DNA of 64,000 bases from an uncultured Pseudomonadales bacterium (lineage in GTDB: Bacteria > Pseudomonadota > Gammaproteobacteria > Pseudomonadales > Azotimanducaceae): assembly GCA_938017975.1 (NCBI GenBank), contig CALIKQ010000058.1:1-64000 (forward strand), read 5' to 3'. The position numbers were made by a program, and so were the translations under genes. How positions within the stretch are numbered: position 1 is the first letter of the stretch; each line of letters begins with the position of its first letter. Positions 28,175 through 38,046 of this stretch are shown here, piece by piece. The notes below the pieces were generated by a model. The model was not told the origin of the DNA, did no database searches, and was given only the letters and a program-made list of their open reading frames with translations.

Positions 28175-30077
28175 CGGATTGCCTCGATACCTCGCCGATC
28201 CCAGCGTTACAAAGCGCGTCTTTGACTTCCTCTAAAATAGCGGGGTCATCGATTGTCGGTGGAACCTCTGGCGACAAGCCATCTGCGATTTGACGGATGG
28301 TTTTCCGGAGTATTTTTCCAGATCGTGTTTTCGGCAAACGACCCACGACGATAACCAACTTAAAATTCGCAAAGGCCCCAATATCCTGGCGAACCATCAG
28401 AACCAGCTCCCTCGTGATCTCCGATGCTGAACGCCCGTCACCATCTTTTAACACCAGCAAGCCCAACGGGACTTGTCCCTTGTCGGGATCAAGAATACCC
28501 ACGACCGCGCACTCGGCAACACTGTTGTGACCCGACACAATTTCTTCCATTTCTCCTGTCGATAACCGATGTCCCGCGACATTGATGACATCATCTGTAC
28601 GCCCCATGATGAACAGATAACCTTCATCATCAAAATACCCACCATCTCCGGTATGGTAAAAACCTGGATAATCTTCGAGATAAGCCGAGACGAGTCTCTG
28701 ATGATCTCTCCACACCGTGGGCAAACATCCTGGCGGAAGCGGTAACCTTAATACCACCGCTCCCGTCTCAAAGGGCGGACAGGGCTTTAACGCTTCATCA
28801 ACTACCAAAACCTCAAAGCCAGGCAAAACGACCCCAGCGCTACCCACTTTAATGGGCAGAGATTCCGCATTGCCCTGAGGTACGCCGGTGACCGGCCAAC
28901 CAGTTTCAGTTTGCCACCAATGATCGATCACAGGTTTTTCAAGGCGCTGACTCAACCAATGATAGGTTGCGGGATCCGTGCGCTCTCCAGCAACAAACAC
29001 TCTTTTTAACGTACTCAAGTCATACTTCGAGAGCAACAATCCCTCTGGATCCTCTTTGCGGATGGCTCTAAAAGCGGTGGGCGCAGTGAAAAATATGTTC
29101 ACCCCGTGTGTTTCTATGACTCGCCAAAAGGTGCCCGCATCCGGGGTCCTGACTGGCTTGCCCTCAAACAGGACGGTGGTACATCCAAAGAGTAAGGGCG
29201 CATAGACAATGTAGGAGTGTCCCACCACCCATCCGACATCGGATGCCGCCCAAAAAACGTCACCGGCGACGGCGCCATAGGTGCGCTGCATGCTCTGAAT
29301 GAGCGCGGCAGCATGGCCACCATGATCTCGTACAACACCCTTGGGCTTACCCGTGGTGCCGGAGGTGTAGAGAATATAAAGCGGATGTCCCGATGGAAGC
29401 GGAACATATCCTACTGGCTCAGTTCGACTCACAGCAGACGCCCAATCCAAATCTCCGTCTCGAAGATCAGCCTGCAAACGATCCCGTTGAAGGATAACCC
29501 GATGCCTAACTTTATGAGCCGCAGCATCACAGGCTGCGTCGACAAGCGGCAGATAGGGAATCACTTGATCAAATTCAATGCCGCAACTGGCTGTCAGCAA
29601 CACGTTCGGCGTCGCATCATCAATTCGAGAAGCCAGCTCTTTTGCCGCAAAGCCACCAAAGACCACGGAATGGATGGCGCCAATCCGCGCGCAGGCGAGC
29701 ATCGCGATGGCAGCCTCTGGCACCATCGGTAAATAGATGATCACGCGGTCACCCTGCTGCACCCCCAGGGCGCTGAGTAAACCCGCAAACTGAGCCACCT
29801 CATCCAATAAACCGCGGTAGGTATAGTGCTCAATCACTCCCGTCACAGGAGAGTCATAAATCAACGCGACCTGCTCTCCTCGACCAGCGTCCACATGACG
29901 GTCAAGCGCTAGGTGACTGGTATTGACCCAACCGTCAGGGAACCAGTCAGCCAGCCCATCATCACGTTCCTGCCGAACTGTTTCCGGAGGGGTTAGCCAG
30001 TCAACAGCCTTCGAGACGCTGCGCCAAAAACCTTCAGGATCGGCCACCGCATCACTGTAATCCGAGGAATAAGACAT
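28167..30077 (-). CDS. prpE: Propionyl-CoA synthetase-type acyl-CoA ligase
   Basis: A 636-residue ANL-family ligase that activates short-chain acids to acyl-CoA. The AMP-binding P-loop YTSGTTGKPKG lies near residue 235, A5-type WWQTETGWP near 390, and the C-terminal catalytic lysine in TRSGKILRKT. The N-terminal block (VADPEGFWRSVSKAVDW, WVNTSHLALDRH) is PrpE rather than Acs in type; acetate use cannot be excluded. It lies between an SDR and a CaiB-type transferase. No prpBCD genes are near. Confidence 0.86.
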   Translation of the reverse strand: MSYSSDYSDAVADPEGFWRSVSKAVDWLTPPETVRQERDDGLADWFPDGWVNTSHLALDRHVDAGRGEQVALIYDSPVTGVIEHYTYRGLLDEVAQFAGLLSALGVQQGDRVIIYLPMVPEAAIAMLACARIGAIHSVVFGGFAAKELASRIDDATPNVLLTASCGIEFDQVIPYLPLVDAACDAAAHKVRHRVILQRDRLQADLRDGDLDWASAVSRTEPVGYVPLPSGHPLYILYTSGTTGKPKGVVRDHGGHAAALIQSMQRTYGAVAGDVFWAASDVGWVVGHSYIVYAPLLFGCTTVLFEGKPVRTPDAGTFWRVIETHGVNIFFTAPTAFRAIRKEDPEGLLLSKYDLSTLKRVFVAGERTDPATYHWLSQRLEKPVIDHWWQTETGWPVTGVPQGNAESLPIKVGSAGVVLPGFEVLVVDEALKPCPPFETGAVVLRLPLPPGCLPTVWRDHQRLVSAYLEDYPGFYHTGDGGYFDDEGYLFIMGRTDDVINVAGHRLSTGEMEEIVSGHNSVAECAVVGILDPDKGQVPLGLLVLKDGDGRSASEITRELVLMVRQDIGAFANFKLVIVVGRLPKTRSGKILRKTIRQIADGLSPEVPPTIDDPAILEEVKDALCNAGIGEVSRQSDG

Positions 30078-30082
30078 TGCCC

Positions 30083-31216
30083 TTATTCGCCGCTTGCCAC
30101 CGCACCTGATTTTAAAAGTGCCTCAATAGAGGCTGCGTCAAAACCAGCCTCTTGCAACACCAGCTCAGTATCGCTACCTGGACTGCGACTGCCGTGGGTT
30201 AAAGCAACCGGTGTTCGACTGAACCTTGGCGCCGGGGCGGGTTGAACAACTCCCTCAAGACTCTGAAACGTGCCGCGTGCCTTATTGTGTGGATGGTCTG
30301 CAACCTCATTGATTGAAAGCACTGGGGCAAAACAGACATCTGTTCCCTCCATGATTTCCTGCCACTCAGAGCGGGTTTTGGTCAGGAAACACGCAGTGAG
30401 TTTCTCCTGAAACTCTGGCCATCGACTTTGATCCATTTGAGCGCTGAAATCTTCCGGATCAAGGCCTGCTTTCTCTACCAGAAGGGCATAGAACTGAGGC
30501 TCAATAGAGCCTAAAGCAATGTGCTCTCCGTCTTTTGTTTCATACGTTCCATAAAAATGGGCTCCACCGTCAAGCATATTGCTGGCGCGACTGGTCTTGA
30601 ACATACCCCCCGCATTCATCGTAAAGAACATCGCCATTAACGCAGCGGCGCCATCTACCATCGCAGCGTCCACGACCTGGCCCTCACCCGACCGACTCGC
30701 CTCTAAAATTCCGCAGACCAATCCGAACGCGAGCAGCATACCGCCACCCCCAAAATCACCTACCAAATTCAACGGTGGGACAGGCTTACCATCTTTAGGG
30801 CCAATGGCATGGAGTGCGCCAGTAAGCGCAATATAATTGATGTCATGACCCGCGGCTTGCGCCATAGGCCCATCCTGCCCCCAACCCGTCATCCGACCGT
30901 AGACCAACCGCTTATTGCGGCCTTGGCAGGCTTCTGGTCCCAAACCGAGACGCTCTGTAACGCCGGGACGAAAACCCTCAAAAATTGCATCCGCTGATTC
31001 GCACAATTTAAGAACAACGTCCCGACCGCCTTCTGATTTAAGGTCAACGGAAATCGATTTTCGACCCCGCGCCAAGACGTCTTGTCCTCGCATTCGACCG
31101 CCGGGACGATCGACCCGAATGACCTCCGCGCCCATATCCGAAAGCATCATGCCGCAAAAAGGTCCGGGGCCGATGCCCGCTAATTCAATAATTTTGATGC
31201 CTGTGAGTGGTCCCAT
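30083..31216 (-). CDS. CaiB/BaiF family CoA transferase (alpha-methylacyl-CoA racemase-like)
   Basis: A 377-residue class III CoA-transferase-fold protein. It starts MGPLTGIKIIELAGIGPGPF and contains DMGAEVIRVDRPGG, VDLKSE and the glycine-rich middle segment typical of alpha-methylacyl-CoA racemases; the Asp in MTGWGQDGPMAQAAGHD-like block is in the expected place. The ATG at 31216 (GGAG 8 nt before) is preferred over the in-frame upstream opening at 31255. It sits 5 bp upstream of prpE. Confidence 0.85.
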   Translation of the reverse strand: MGPLTGIKIIELAGIGPGPFCGMMLSDMGAEVIRVDRPGGRMRGQDVLARGRKSISVDLKSEGGRDVVLKLCESADAIFEGFRPGVTERLGLGPEACQGRNKRLVYGRMTGWGQDGPMAQAAGHDINYIALTGALHAIGPKDGKPVPPLNLVGDFGGGGMLLAFGLVCGILEASRSGEGQVVDAAMVDGAAALMAMFFTMNAGGMFKTSRASNMLDGGAHFYGTYETKDGEHIALGSIEPQFYALLVEKAGLDPEDFSAQMDQSRWPEFQEKLTACFLTKTRSEWQEIMEGTDVCFAPVLSINEVADHPHNKARGTFQSLEGVVQPAPAPRFSRTPVALTHGSRSPGSDTELVLQEAGFDAASIEALLKSGAVASGE

Positions 31217-31338
31217 GATTGTTCTCCAAAATCGATAATTGGCATTTAGGCACAATCAAGAGTCTCGGGCAATATAGAGCCATTGCAGCAGACCGGTTAT
31301 GCTTCTATCTCGCGCGAACTACTTTAGGACAAAACTTC

Positions 31339-31986
31339 ATGCTTGAACAAATCGTGATCGAACCCGATAGCTCGGCCGATAGCTGCTTAATTTGGTTGCA
31401 TGGATTGGGGGCTGATGGCCACGACTTTGAGCCGATCGTGCCTGAATTGGGCCTGCAAGATCTTGCCCTCCGGTATATTTTTCCACATGCGCCGATTCGA
31501 CCCGTGAGCATCAATAACGGCGAGGAGATGAGAGCCTGGTACGATTTTGAACCCCATTCAGAGTCAGCCGGCGCTGCTGACATCGAAGCGTCAAGCGAAG
31601 CGATTAACACCATCATTGACTCGCAGCTCGACAATGGCGTGCCCAGCGAGCGCATCATCCTTGCAGGATTTTCTCAAGGGGGCGTGATCGCCCTGTACGG
31701 GGGTCTTCGCCACCCCATGCGGCTCGGCGGAATCATAGCGTTGTCCACTTACCTCCATGACCCCTCGACCACAGAAAAAGAGCGTACAGATGCCAATCTC
31801 GCACTACCCATCTTTCTGGGTCATGGCCACGGCGACCCGATGATCCCAATCATGCGTGCTGCAACCGCGCGAGAAAATTTAATTCGGATGGCTTACGACG
31901 TCGAGTGGCATGATTACCCAATGGGACACCAAGTCTGTCTCGAGGAAATTCATGCGATTTCAGACTTTATTCGACGCGTCCTCTGA
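31339..31986 (+). CDS. Alpha/beta-hydrolase, phospholipase/carboxylesterase family
   Basis: A 215-residue cytoplasmic esterase. Nucleophile Ser112 in GFSQGG, Asp165 in GHGDPMIP and His196 in PMGHQVC form the triad, and WLHGLGADGHDF (19-30) supplies the oxyanion hole. This is the EstB/acyl-protein-thioesterase-like family. The ATG at 31339 has AGGAC upstream and matches the family start. The stop overlaps the miaE-like start by one base. Confidence 0.92.
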   Translation: MLEQIVIEPDSSADSCLIWLHGLGADGHDFEPIVPELGLQDLALRYIFPHAPIRPVSINNGEEMRAWYDFEPHSESAGAADIEASSEAINTIIDSQLDNGVPSERIILAGFSQGGVIALYGGLRHPMRLGGIIALSTYLHDPSTTEKERTDANLALPIFLGHGHGDPMIPIMRAATARENLIRMAYDVEWHDYPMGHQVCLEEIHAISDFIRRVL

Positions 31987-32552
31987 TGCTCCTCATCGAT
32001 TCTAAACCTGCATGGGTCGACTGTGTGCGCGGTGACTTCGACGCCTTCCTTGCGGATCACGCCGCCAATGAACGCAAAGCTTCCTCCATGGCCCTCTCAA
32101 TGGTCACGCACTACCCCGATAGACAGGTACTCACTCAGGCGATGATTGATCTTGCGCTTGAAGAGCTGAATCACTTCAGACAGGTCTATCGAATCATCGA
32201 ATCCCGACAGGGCCGTTTACAGGCCGACGAGAAAGACCCTTACGTCAATCTGTTACGGAAACATCTCAGAAAGCCCAGTGAGGATTATTTCTTGGACCGC
32301 CTGCTTTGTGCGGCAGTGATTGAAGCCCGGGGCACCGAGCGCTTTGAACGTCTGGGGGCTGCGCTCGAGGATCGAAAGCTTGCAGCCTTTTACACAACTC
32401 TCGCGCGAAGCGAAGCTCAACACCATCAATTATTCGTTAGACTCGCTAACGCATATTTTGAAGCCTCTGAGGTAGACCAACGATTAAAATTTTGGCTCGA
32501 ACAAGAAGCAATGATTGTCACTGAGTTGCCGATTCGAGCCCGATTGCACTGA
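31986..32552 (+). CDS. miaE: tRNA 2-methylthio-N6-isopentenyladenosine hydroxylase, MiaE-like
   Basis: A 188-residue ferritin-like di-iron protein that hydroxylates the isopentenyl group at tRNA position 37. Iron-ligand carboxylates and histidines lie in four helices: E-x-x-H in LEELNHFRQVY, the EARGTERF helix and EAQHHQLF. The start overlaps the esterase stop by one base, and the order esterase-miaE is translationally coupled. miaA and miaB are outside this window. Confidence 0.88.
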   Translation: MLLIDSKPAWVDCVRGDFDAFLADHAANERKASSMALSMVTHYPDRQVLTQAMIDLALEELNHFRQVYRIIESRQGRLQADEKDPYVNLLRKHLRKPSEDYFLDRLLCAAVIEARGTERFERLGAALEDRKLAAFYTTLARSEAQHHQLFVRLANAYFEASEVDQRLKFWLEQEAMIVTELPIRARLH

Positions 32553-32560
32553 GTTTAATT

Positions 32561-33814
32561 TTGAATAAAGCGACCGCTCATTCATCAATTCAAAAGTATC
32601 TCGACACCTATGCAGAACCCTATCCTGCCATGGAAGATCTGCCCCGGACCTATGATCACGTACTGGTTATTCCTGCCTTTGCTGAGCGACCAGAAAGCGT
32701 TCAGCGCGTTTGGCAGAAAATCGAGGCGAACTTCCTAGTGATTTTGGTGATTAACGCCCCAAGGCAGCATGACAAAACCCTTGAGCTGCTCGCTTTTTTC
32801 AAACGATATTATCGGACTGTTTACGCCGGTCCGCACTGGTTCATTTGTGAGAAACCTGATCAGCCCAATCTACTGATCCTTGATCACTGCTCACCGGGGC
32901 GCTACTTGCCCGAGAAACAAGGCGTAGGACTCGCTCGCAAGATTGGGGCTGATCTGGCATTGAGACTGATACAAACCGGTCAAATCAAAACGCCTCGTAT
33001 CTATTGCAGCGATGCCGATGCAAGATTACCAAAGCCTTACTTTTCAACACAGTCGCCATCTTCCTACGCATCCACATGCGCTTCAAAGCCGGCAGGCTGG
33101 ATTTACAACTATCGGCATCGACTTTCAAAAAATACAGCATCCCGTAAGGCCATGATGCTCTACGAACTCACCCTGCGACATTACGAAGCAGGGTTGATCT
33201 GGGCTGGATCAGACTATGGGCATGCAAGCTTGGGATCCCTCATGGTCATCGATGCGCACGCCTACGCTCAGGTCCGAGGCGTACCGAAGCGGTCTACGGG
33301 AGAGGATTTTTACTTGTTAAACAAACTCGCGAAAGTCGGTCCCTTGACCTCGCTCAACCAGATCACCATCGAACTGTCTTCTCGATGCTCAACGAGAGTT
33401 CCTATAGGCACTGGTACCGGCGTTCGTGGACTCCTAGCGTGCGATCCAAGCCGCGATCAGATTTTCTACAACCCAAGCCTCTTTCACAGCTTGCGTGAGG
33501 CCTTGACCTCAATGAAGCAGTGCCAATCGGTTTCTGAGCTTACGTCTGCAGATAGCCGGCCATTAATCGATTTTTTAAAGATCAGCCGAAGACTTGAATC
33601 ACTTGAAAATATCGAGCGAAATAGCTCCAGTCAGGACCACTTTAAACGCGCACTGAACCACTGGTTTGATGGATTCCAGCAACTCAAATATCTTCATTTT
33701 TTGAGAGATCAAGGCGCCGCCAATGTAACGCTGAGCACAGTGCTGAGCGCACCTTGGCTAGACAGTAATGTCATCAAAACGAGGCGGCGCGAGGCATTAC
33801 TCGCACTGCTATAA
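32561..33814 (+). CDS. Predicted GT-A-fold glycosyltransferase-like protein
   Basis: A 417-residue protein I do not place in a named family. The centre has features of a GT-A glycosyltransferase: a nucleotide-fold start (YDHVLVIPAF, 31-40), an acidic DAD (151-153, in YCSDADARLP) expected to bind a metal and a later GEDF (247-250) like the acceptor-activating ED of family 2 enzymes. There is no signal peptide or membrane segment, so it should be cytoplasmic. The TTG start at 32561 follows the miaE-like stop by 8 bp. Substrate is unknown. Confidence 0.65.
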   Translation: MNKATAHSSIQKYLDTYAEPYPAMEDLPRTYDHVLVIPAFAERPESVQRVWQKIEANFLVILVINAPRQHDKTLELLAFFKRYYRTVYAGPHWFICEKPDQPNLLILDHCSPGRYLPEKQGVGLARKIGADLALRLIQTGQIKTPRIYCSDADARLPKPYFSTQSPSSYASTCASKPAGWIYNYRHRLSKNTASRKAMMLYELTLRHYEAGLIWAGSDYGHASLGSLMVIDAHAYAQVRGVPKRSTGEDFYLLNKLAKVGPLTSLNQITIELSSRCSTRVPIGTGTGVRGLLACDPSRDQIFYNPSLFHSLREALTSMKQCQSVSELTSADSRPLIDFLKISRRLESLENIERNSSSQDHFKRALNHWFDGFQQLKYLHFLRDQGAANVTLSTVLSAPWLDSNVIKTRRREALLALL

Positions 33815-33911
33815 CAGCGACTTTTTAGGGATTCTCGTGCGATGAAAGGGTCGGCTTGACTGCTCGATGAAAAGCACTTGTGGTATCATCTGCGCCGGGT
33901 TGCGAGGCGCT

Positions 33912-34835
33912 ATGTATAAAATATTCATTGATGGACAAAACGGCACAACGGGCTTGCAAATTCAGCAACGTTTGGCACTGCACGATGCGGTCTCGCTGAT
34001 CGAGCTTTCGGACGCTGAGCGAAAAAATGTAGACGCAAAACGCGCGGCGTTGGCAGATTCGGATCTAGCAATCCTTTGTCTTCCAGATGATGCCGCCCGG
34101 GAAACCGTGCATTTGAATGCCGAAGCCCGGATCATCGATGCCAGCACAGCACATCGAACCCACCCCAGTTGGATCTATGGGCTGCCCGAAATGGCGCCTG
34201 CTCAACGACAACTTATCCAAGAAGCCAAATGGGTGAGTAACCCAGGTTGTTATCCGACAGGGTTTATTTTGCTTCTTAGACCGCTGATCGAATCCGGATT
34301 ACTCAAACCAGATGCGCAGGTCTTCTCCAGCGCCCTCTCGGGTTACTCGGGTGGTGGAAAATCGATGATCCAGCACTATCAAAACAACAACCCGACGGCG
34401 GCGCGACCCTATGGATTAACGCTACAGCACAAGCATGTGCCAGAGATGCAGCGTTACAGCGGACTCAATCAGGACCCCATTTTTCTTCCCCACGTCGGAA
34501 ACTTTTATCAGGGGATGCTCGTCGAAATTGGACTCAGGGCCGATCACTTTACTCGATCCATTGATCCTCATCACATCAGTACCTGTTGGGCCTCTTATTT
34601 TAAGGAAGAAGCTAACATTCAGGTCTTCGACGAGAATCCAATGCATATGCTTTCAGATAACTTTCTTGAACCCGAGGACTGCAATGGTTCCAATCGTGTA
34701 GAGCTCTTCGTATTCGGCCATGAGGAACAAGTCCTTTTAATCGCCCGCCTCGACAACCTTGGGAAGGGGGCTGCTGGTGCTGCCATCCAAAACATGAACA
34801 TTATGCTGGGGCTCCCTGAGGCATCAGGCCTTTGA
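33912..34835 (+). CDS. argC: N-acetyl-gamma-glutamyl-phosphate reductase, type 2
   Basis: A 307-residue arginine-biosynthesis reductase of the shorter type-2 class. NADP motif GQNGTTG (8-14), catalytic Cys113 in SNPGCYPTG and the His-containing LQHKHVPEMQ block. The ATG at 33912 was chosen over the longer frame from 33867. No other arg gene is adjacent, which is common for type-2 argC. Confidence 0.92.
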   Translation: MYKIFIDGQNGTTGLQIQQRLALHDAVSLIELSDAERKNVDAKRAALADSDLAILCLPDDAARETVHLNAEARIIDASTAHRTHPSWIYGLPEMAPAQRQLIQEAKWVSNPGCYPTGFILLLRPLIESGLLKPDAQVFSSALSGYSGGGKSMIQHYQNNNPTAARPYGLTLQHKHVPEMQRYSGLNQDPIFLPHVGNFYQGMLVEIGLRADHFTRSIDPHHISTCWASYFKEEANIQVFDENPMHMLSDNFLEPEDCNGSNRVELFVFGHEEQVLLIARLDNLGKGAAGAAIQNMNIMLGLPEASGL

Positions 34836-34871
34836 TGCCGTGACGTTTAATTCATTTAAGACACCAAACCT

Positions 34872-36086
34872 ATGTCAAATATCGATCTAGATTATCAGCG
34901 CTATCTCGGCGCAAATCTTTCACTTGATCTCACTCGAGGCAAGCCCTGTCCAGATCAACTCGATCTCAGCCACGGACTTGAAGACATGATCCAAGGCGAC
35001 TATCGATCTCGTGACGGTGTCGACACTAGAAACTATGGCGGCCTCGCAGGAATACCTGAAGCTCGAGAATTGGGCGCGAGACTCCTCGACTTAGACCCTG
35101 AGCAGGTGATGGCAGGCGGCAACAGCAGTTTGTCGCTCATGTATCAGTACTTATCATTTCGTCAAAGACAATGGGCGCCATCAGAGGCGGCACCAAAATT
35201 CATTTGTCTTGTTCCCGGCTATGATCGTCACTTCTCAGTCTGTGAGCACCTTGGAATTGCCATGATTAATGTGGCTCTTACGGCTCAAGGCCCCGACCTG
35301 TCGATGATTGAATCCTTGGTTCAAAAAGACCCCTTGATTCATGGAATTTGGTGTGTCCCTAAACACAGCAACCCTACTGGACATATTTATTCTCCAGAGA
35401 CGGTGCAAAGACTCGCGCGGCTGCCACTGCTCACCCAAAGTGATTTCACTGTGATGTGGGACAATGCTTATGCCGCTCACGATTTACACGATGATGTCCC
35501 TGCACTCGATAACTTGATGGCCCATGCCGTGAGCGCGGGAACCGAGGATCAAATCGCGATCTTTGGATCGACGTCTAAAATCACCTTGGCGGGTGCCGGC
35601 TTAGGGTTTTGTGGCCTGAGCCCCACGATTTTGGCCGCTTTTCAAGGCTATCTCGAGCCACAGACCATAGGCTTTGACAAGGTGAATCAACTGAGGCATG
35701 CGCGCCTTTTGAAGGATGACAATACGCTCAAAGCGCTCATGGATGCTCACCGTAAAATACTTCGACCTAAGTTTGATCTCGTGGATGAAAAACTCAAACC
35801 TCTCGGTGATCAATCCTTGGCCTCCTGGAGCCTGCCACTCGGAGGGTACTTTGTCTCTCTAGACCTAACAGCCGCGAGTGCTCGACAGGTTGTGCATCTT
35901 GCCGGGGAAGCAGGCGTGAAGTTGACGCCAGCCGGCGCCACCTTTCCCTATGGGAATGACCCAGAGGATAAGAATATCCGAATCGCGCCCAGCTTTCCTG
36001 ATATGATGGACCTCAGCCAAGCCTTGGACGTCCTTGTTTGCTGCATTCAAAAAGCCAGTCATGACGCAGCATCGACGCCTCATTAA
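34872..36086 (+). CDS. PLP-dependent aminotransferase, class I (aspartate aminotransferase-like)
   Basis: A 404-residue fold-type I aminotransferase. The PLP lysine is Lys236 (FGSTSKITLAGAG); the phosphate and ring contacts come from NSSLSLM (84-90), NPTG (167-170) and the DNAY Tyr200. N-terminal DLTRGKPCPDQLDLS and the later LPLGGYFVSLDL match the aspartate-aminotransferase Ic/MocR-aminotransferase family (Corynebacterium AspT type). Substrate cannot be fixed from sequence. It follows argC by 36 bp. Confidence 0.88.
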   Translation: MSNIDLDYQRYLGANLSLDLTRGKPCPDQLDLSHGLEDMIQGDYRSRDGVDTRNYGGLAGIPEARELGARLLDLDPEQVMAGGNSSLSLMYQYLSFRQRQWAPSEAAPKFICLVPGYDRHFSVCEHLGIAMINVALTAQGPDLSMIESLVQKDPLIHGIWCVPKHSNPTGHIYSPETVQRLARLPLLTQSDFTVMWDNAYAAHDLHDDVPALDNLMAHAVSAGTEDQIAIFGSTSKITLAGAGLGFCGLSPTILAAFQGYLEPQTIGFDKVNQLRHARLLKDDNTLKALMDAHRKILRPKFDLVDEKLKPLGDQSLASWSLPLGGYFVSLDLTAASARQVVHLAGEAGVKLTPAGATFPYGNDPEDKNIRIAPSFPDMMDLSQALDVLVCCIQKASHDAASTPH

Positions 36087-36160
36087 TCTTTAGAGATCCA
36101 CACAATCATGCGATTAAAGCACACGGTGGCGATTCTGCCGCCGAACAATGACACACTTCT

Positions 36161-37540
36161 ATGAGCCTTCTAAAATCCCTATTCGGTAATAAAACATCTC
36201 AAACATCGCCTCCCGCCAAAAGCGTTAAAGCGGCTTCTAGCGGGAGTCCAAAGCCAAAGGCAAGGAAACGCCAGCCTAAAATCGTGCCAGCTGACTTTCC
36301 GCCTCTTGGAGAAGATTTCAAAGTACTGGATTTACCTGAGAAACTTAATCTTGCCATTCGCAAACTGAATTTTAGTGCCTGTACGCCGATTCAAAAGGAA
36401 GTCCTTCCTCACAGCCTTGATGGCGAAGACGTCATTGCACAAGCTCAAACCGGCACCGGAAAAACCGCCGCTTTTCTGATCTCCATTATTACCTATCACC
36501 TCGAAAACCCGGAGCTTGAATCTCGACCTGCGGGAACCCCTTTCGCCTTGATCATCGCTCCCACGCGCGAACTCGTGATGCAAATCGCTTCCGATGCCGC
36601 CTTGCTCACGGAGTTTTCTGACATTCGCGTGATGGCCGTTGTCGGGGGTATTGATTACGAGAAACAAAAATCCCAACTTGAAAAGCCGGTCGAAGTCATC
36701 GTTGCTACCCCTGGCCGACTCCTGGACTTTTGTCGCTCAGGCGTCATTCAGCTCAAACAGGTTGAGATGCTGGTTATCGACGAAGCCGACCGCATGTTGA
36801 ACATGGGTTTCATTCCTGATGTGAAAGCGATCGTCCAAAGAACGCCCAAAAAAGACAAGCGTCAAACACAGCTCTATAGCGCGACCTTCAGCGATGATAT
36901 CAAACGCTTGGCGCAGTCATGGACCCTTGATCCGGTGAGAATCGAAATTGCACCCCAACAAGTCGCTGTGAGCAGCGTAGAGCAAATGATCTACTTCACA
37001 AGCGAGAGTGAGAAATTCACTGTGCTCTGCAATCTAATTACTCAGCAATCAGAGAGTAAGGTCATTATCTTCGTTAACCGACGAGATGAGACCCGACGAC
37101 TCGAGGAAAAACTCTATAGGCAGGGTTTCAAAACCGGCTTACTCACCGGAGAGGTTGCGCAACGGAAACGAATCAAAACCTTAGAGGACTTTAAGTCAGG
37201 TGCCATTCAGGTGTTGGTCGCAACCGACGTCGCGGGCCGCGGGATTCATGTCGATAACATCAGCCATGTGGTCAACTACAATCTACCCGAGGATCCAGAG
37301 GATTATGTGCACCGTATTGGTCGCACTGGACGCGCAGGAGCCCAGGGAATCTCCATCAGTTTGGTCTGTGAAAGTGATGCTTTTATGATGCCGAGTATCG
37401 AGGAGCTTCTAGGCGAGTCACTCAATTTCACCTACCCTCCAGACGAGCTATTGATCCGGCTGCCATCACCGACCCGAGCTCGACGAGACCAAGATCTGAT
37501 CAAGAAAGATCCCAAGAAACCGCCCCGAAGAAGACGTTAG
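36161..37540 (+). CDS. DEAD-box RNA helicase, RhlB-like
   Basis: A 459-residue helicase. A basic disordered N-terminus (residues 1-45) precedes the core: Q motif FSACTPIQKEVLP, Walker A AQTGTGKT (95-102), PTRELVMQI, ATPGRL, VIDEADRML, YSATFSDD, then domain 2 with VATDVAGRGI and HRIGRTGRAG. The short C-terminus is RRD- and K-rich. RhlB unwinds RNA in the degradosome; specific assignment to RhlB versus RhlE is by overall similarity only. Confidence 0.92.
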   Translation: MSLLKSLFGNKTSQTSPPAKSVKAASSGSPKPKARKRQPKIVPADFPPLGEDFKVLDLPEKLNLAIRKLNFSACTPIQKEVLPHSLDGEDVIAQAQTGTGKTAAFLISIITYHLENPELESRPAGTPFALIIAPTRELVMQIASDAALLTEFSDIRVMAVVGGIDYEKQKSQLEKPVEVIVATPGRLLDFCRSGVIQLKQVEMLVIDEADRMLNMGFIPDVKAIVQRTPKKDKRQTQLYSATFSDDIKRLAQSWTLDPVRIEIAPQQVAVSSVEQMIYFTSESEKFTVLCNLITQQSESKVIIFVNRRDETRRLEEKLYRQGFKTGLLTGEVAQRKRIKTLEDFKSGAIQVLVATDVAGRGIHVDNISHVVNYNLPEDPEDYVHRIGRTGRAGAQGISISLVCESDAFMMPSIEELLGESLNFTYPPDELLIRLPSPTRARRDQDLIKKDPKKPPRRRR

Positions 37541-37542
37541 CC

Positions 37543-38046
37543 ATGGCTACTGACTTACCCGCATTGATACCCAACCTTCTGACCGCGACAGATATCGAAA
37601 GCCTTGAAGAAATTGAACACCAGCACCAACACAACAGCGGTGCTGTCCGGCACACAAGATCACTTTCAGCCGCAATAGGCATGAAAACCCTTGGCGTTCA
37701 TAAAGTTCGCTTGACCCAAGGGCATTACTCCACGGAATTCCATACGCACCTTGAAGACGAAGAATTTATCTATATTCTCTCCGGTCGAGCCACGGCGCGA
37801 ATCGGAGCGCTAACCCGGGAGGTCAGTGCCGGCGACTTTATGGGTTTTGAACAGAATAGCCAGCCTCACAATCTGTTTAATCCTCACACCGAAGACCTCA
37901 TTTACCTGGTCGGGGGTACCAATCGAGACATCGATATTTGTGACTATCCCGATCTTGACCTGAGACAATTTAGGGTTCACGGTGAGCGTGCCGCGGTTTC
38001 CCGCAGTCTTCTTAAGCCTGCTAACCCTCAGGGGAAAACTTCATGA
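37543..38046 (+). CDS. Cupin-domain protein
   Basis: A 167-residue protein with one cupin fold: motif 1 HTHLEDEEFIYILSG (His67, His69, Glu73) and motif 2 centred on His109 (SQPHNLFNP), which supply a metal site. The rest of the chain gives no specific substrate. It follows the helicase by 2 bp and overlaps DUF2237 by 4 nt (ATGA), so these genes are co-translated with it. Confidence 0.87.
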   Translation: MATDLPALIPNLLTATDIESLEEIEHQHQHNSGAVRHTRSLSAAIGMKTLGVHKVRLTQGHYSTEFHTHLEDEEFIYILSGRATARIGALTREVSAGDFMGFEQNSQPHNLFNPHTEDLIYLVGGTNRDIDICDYPDLDLRQFRVHGERAAVSRSLLKPANPQGKTS

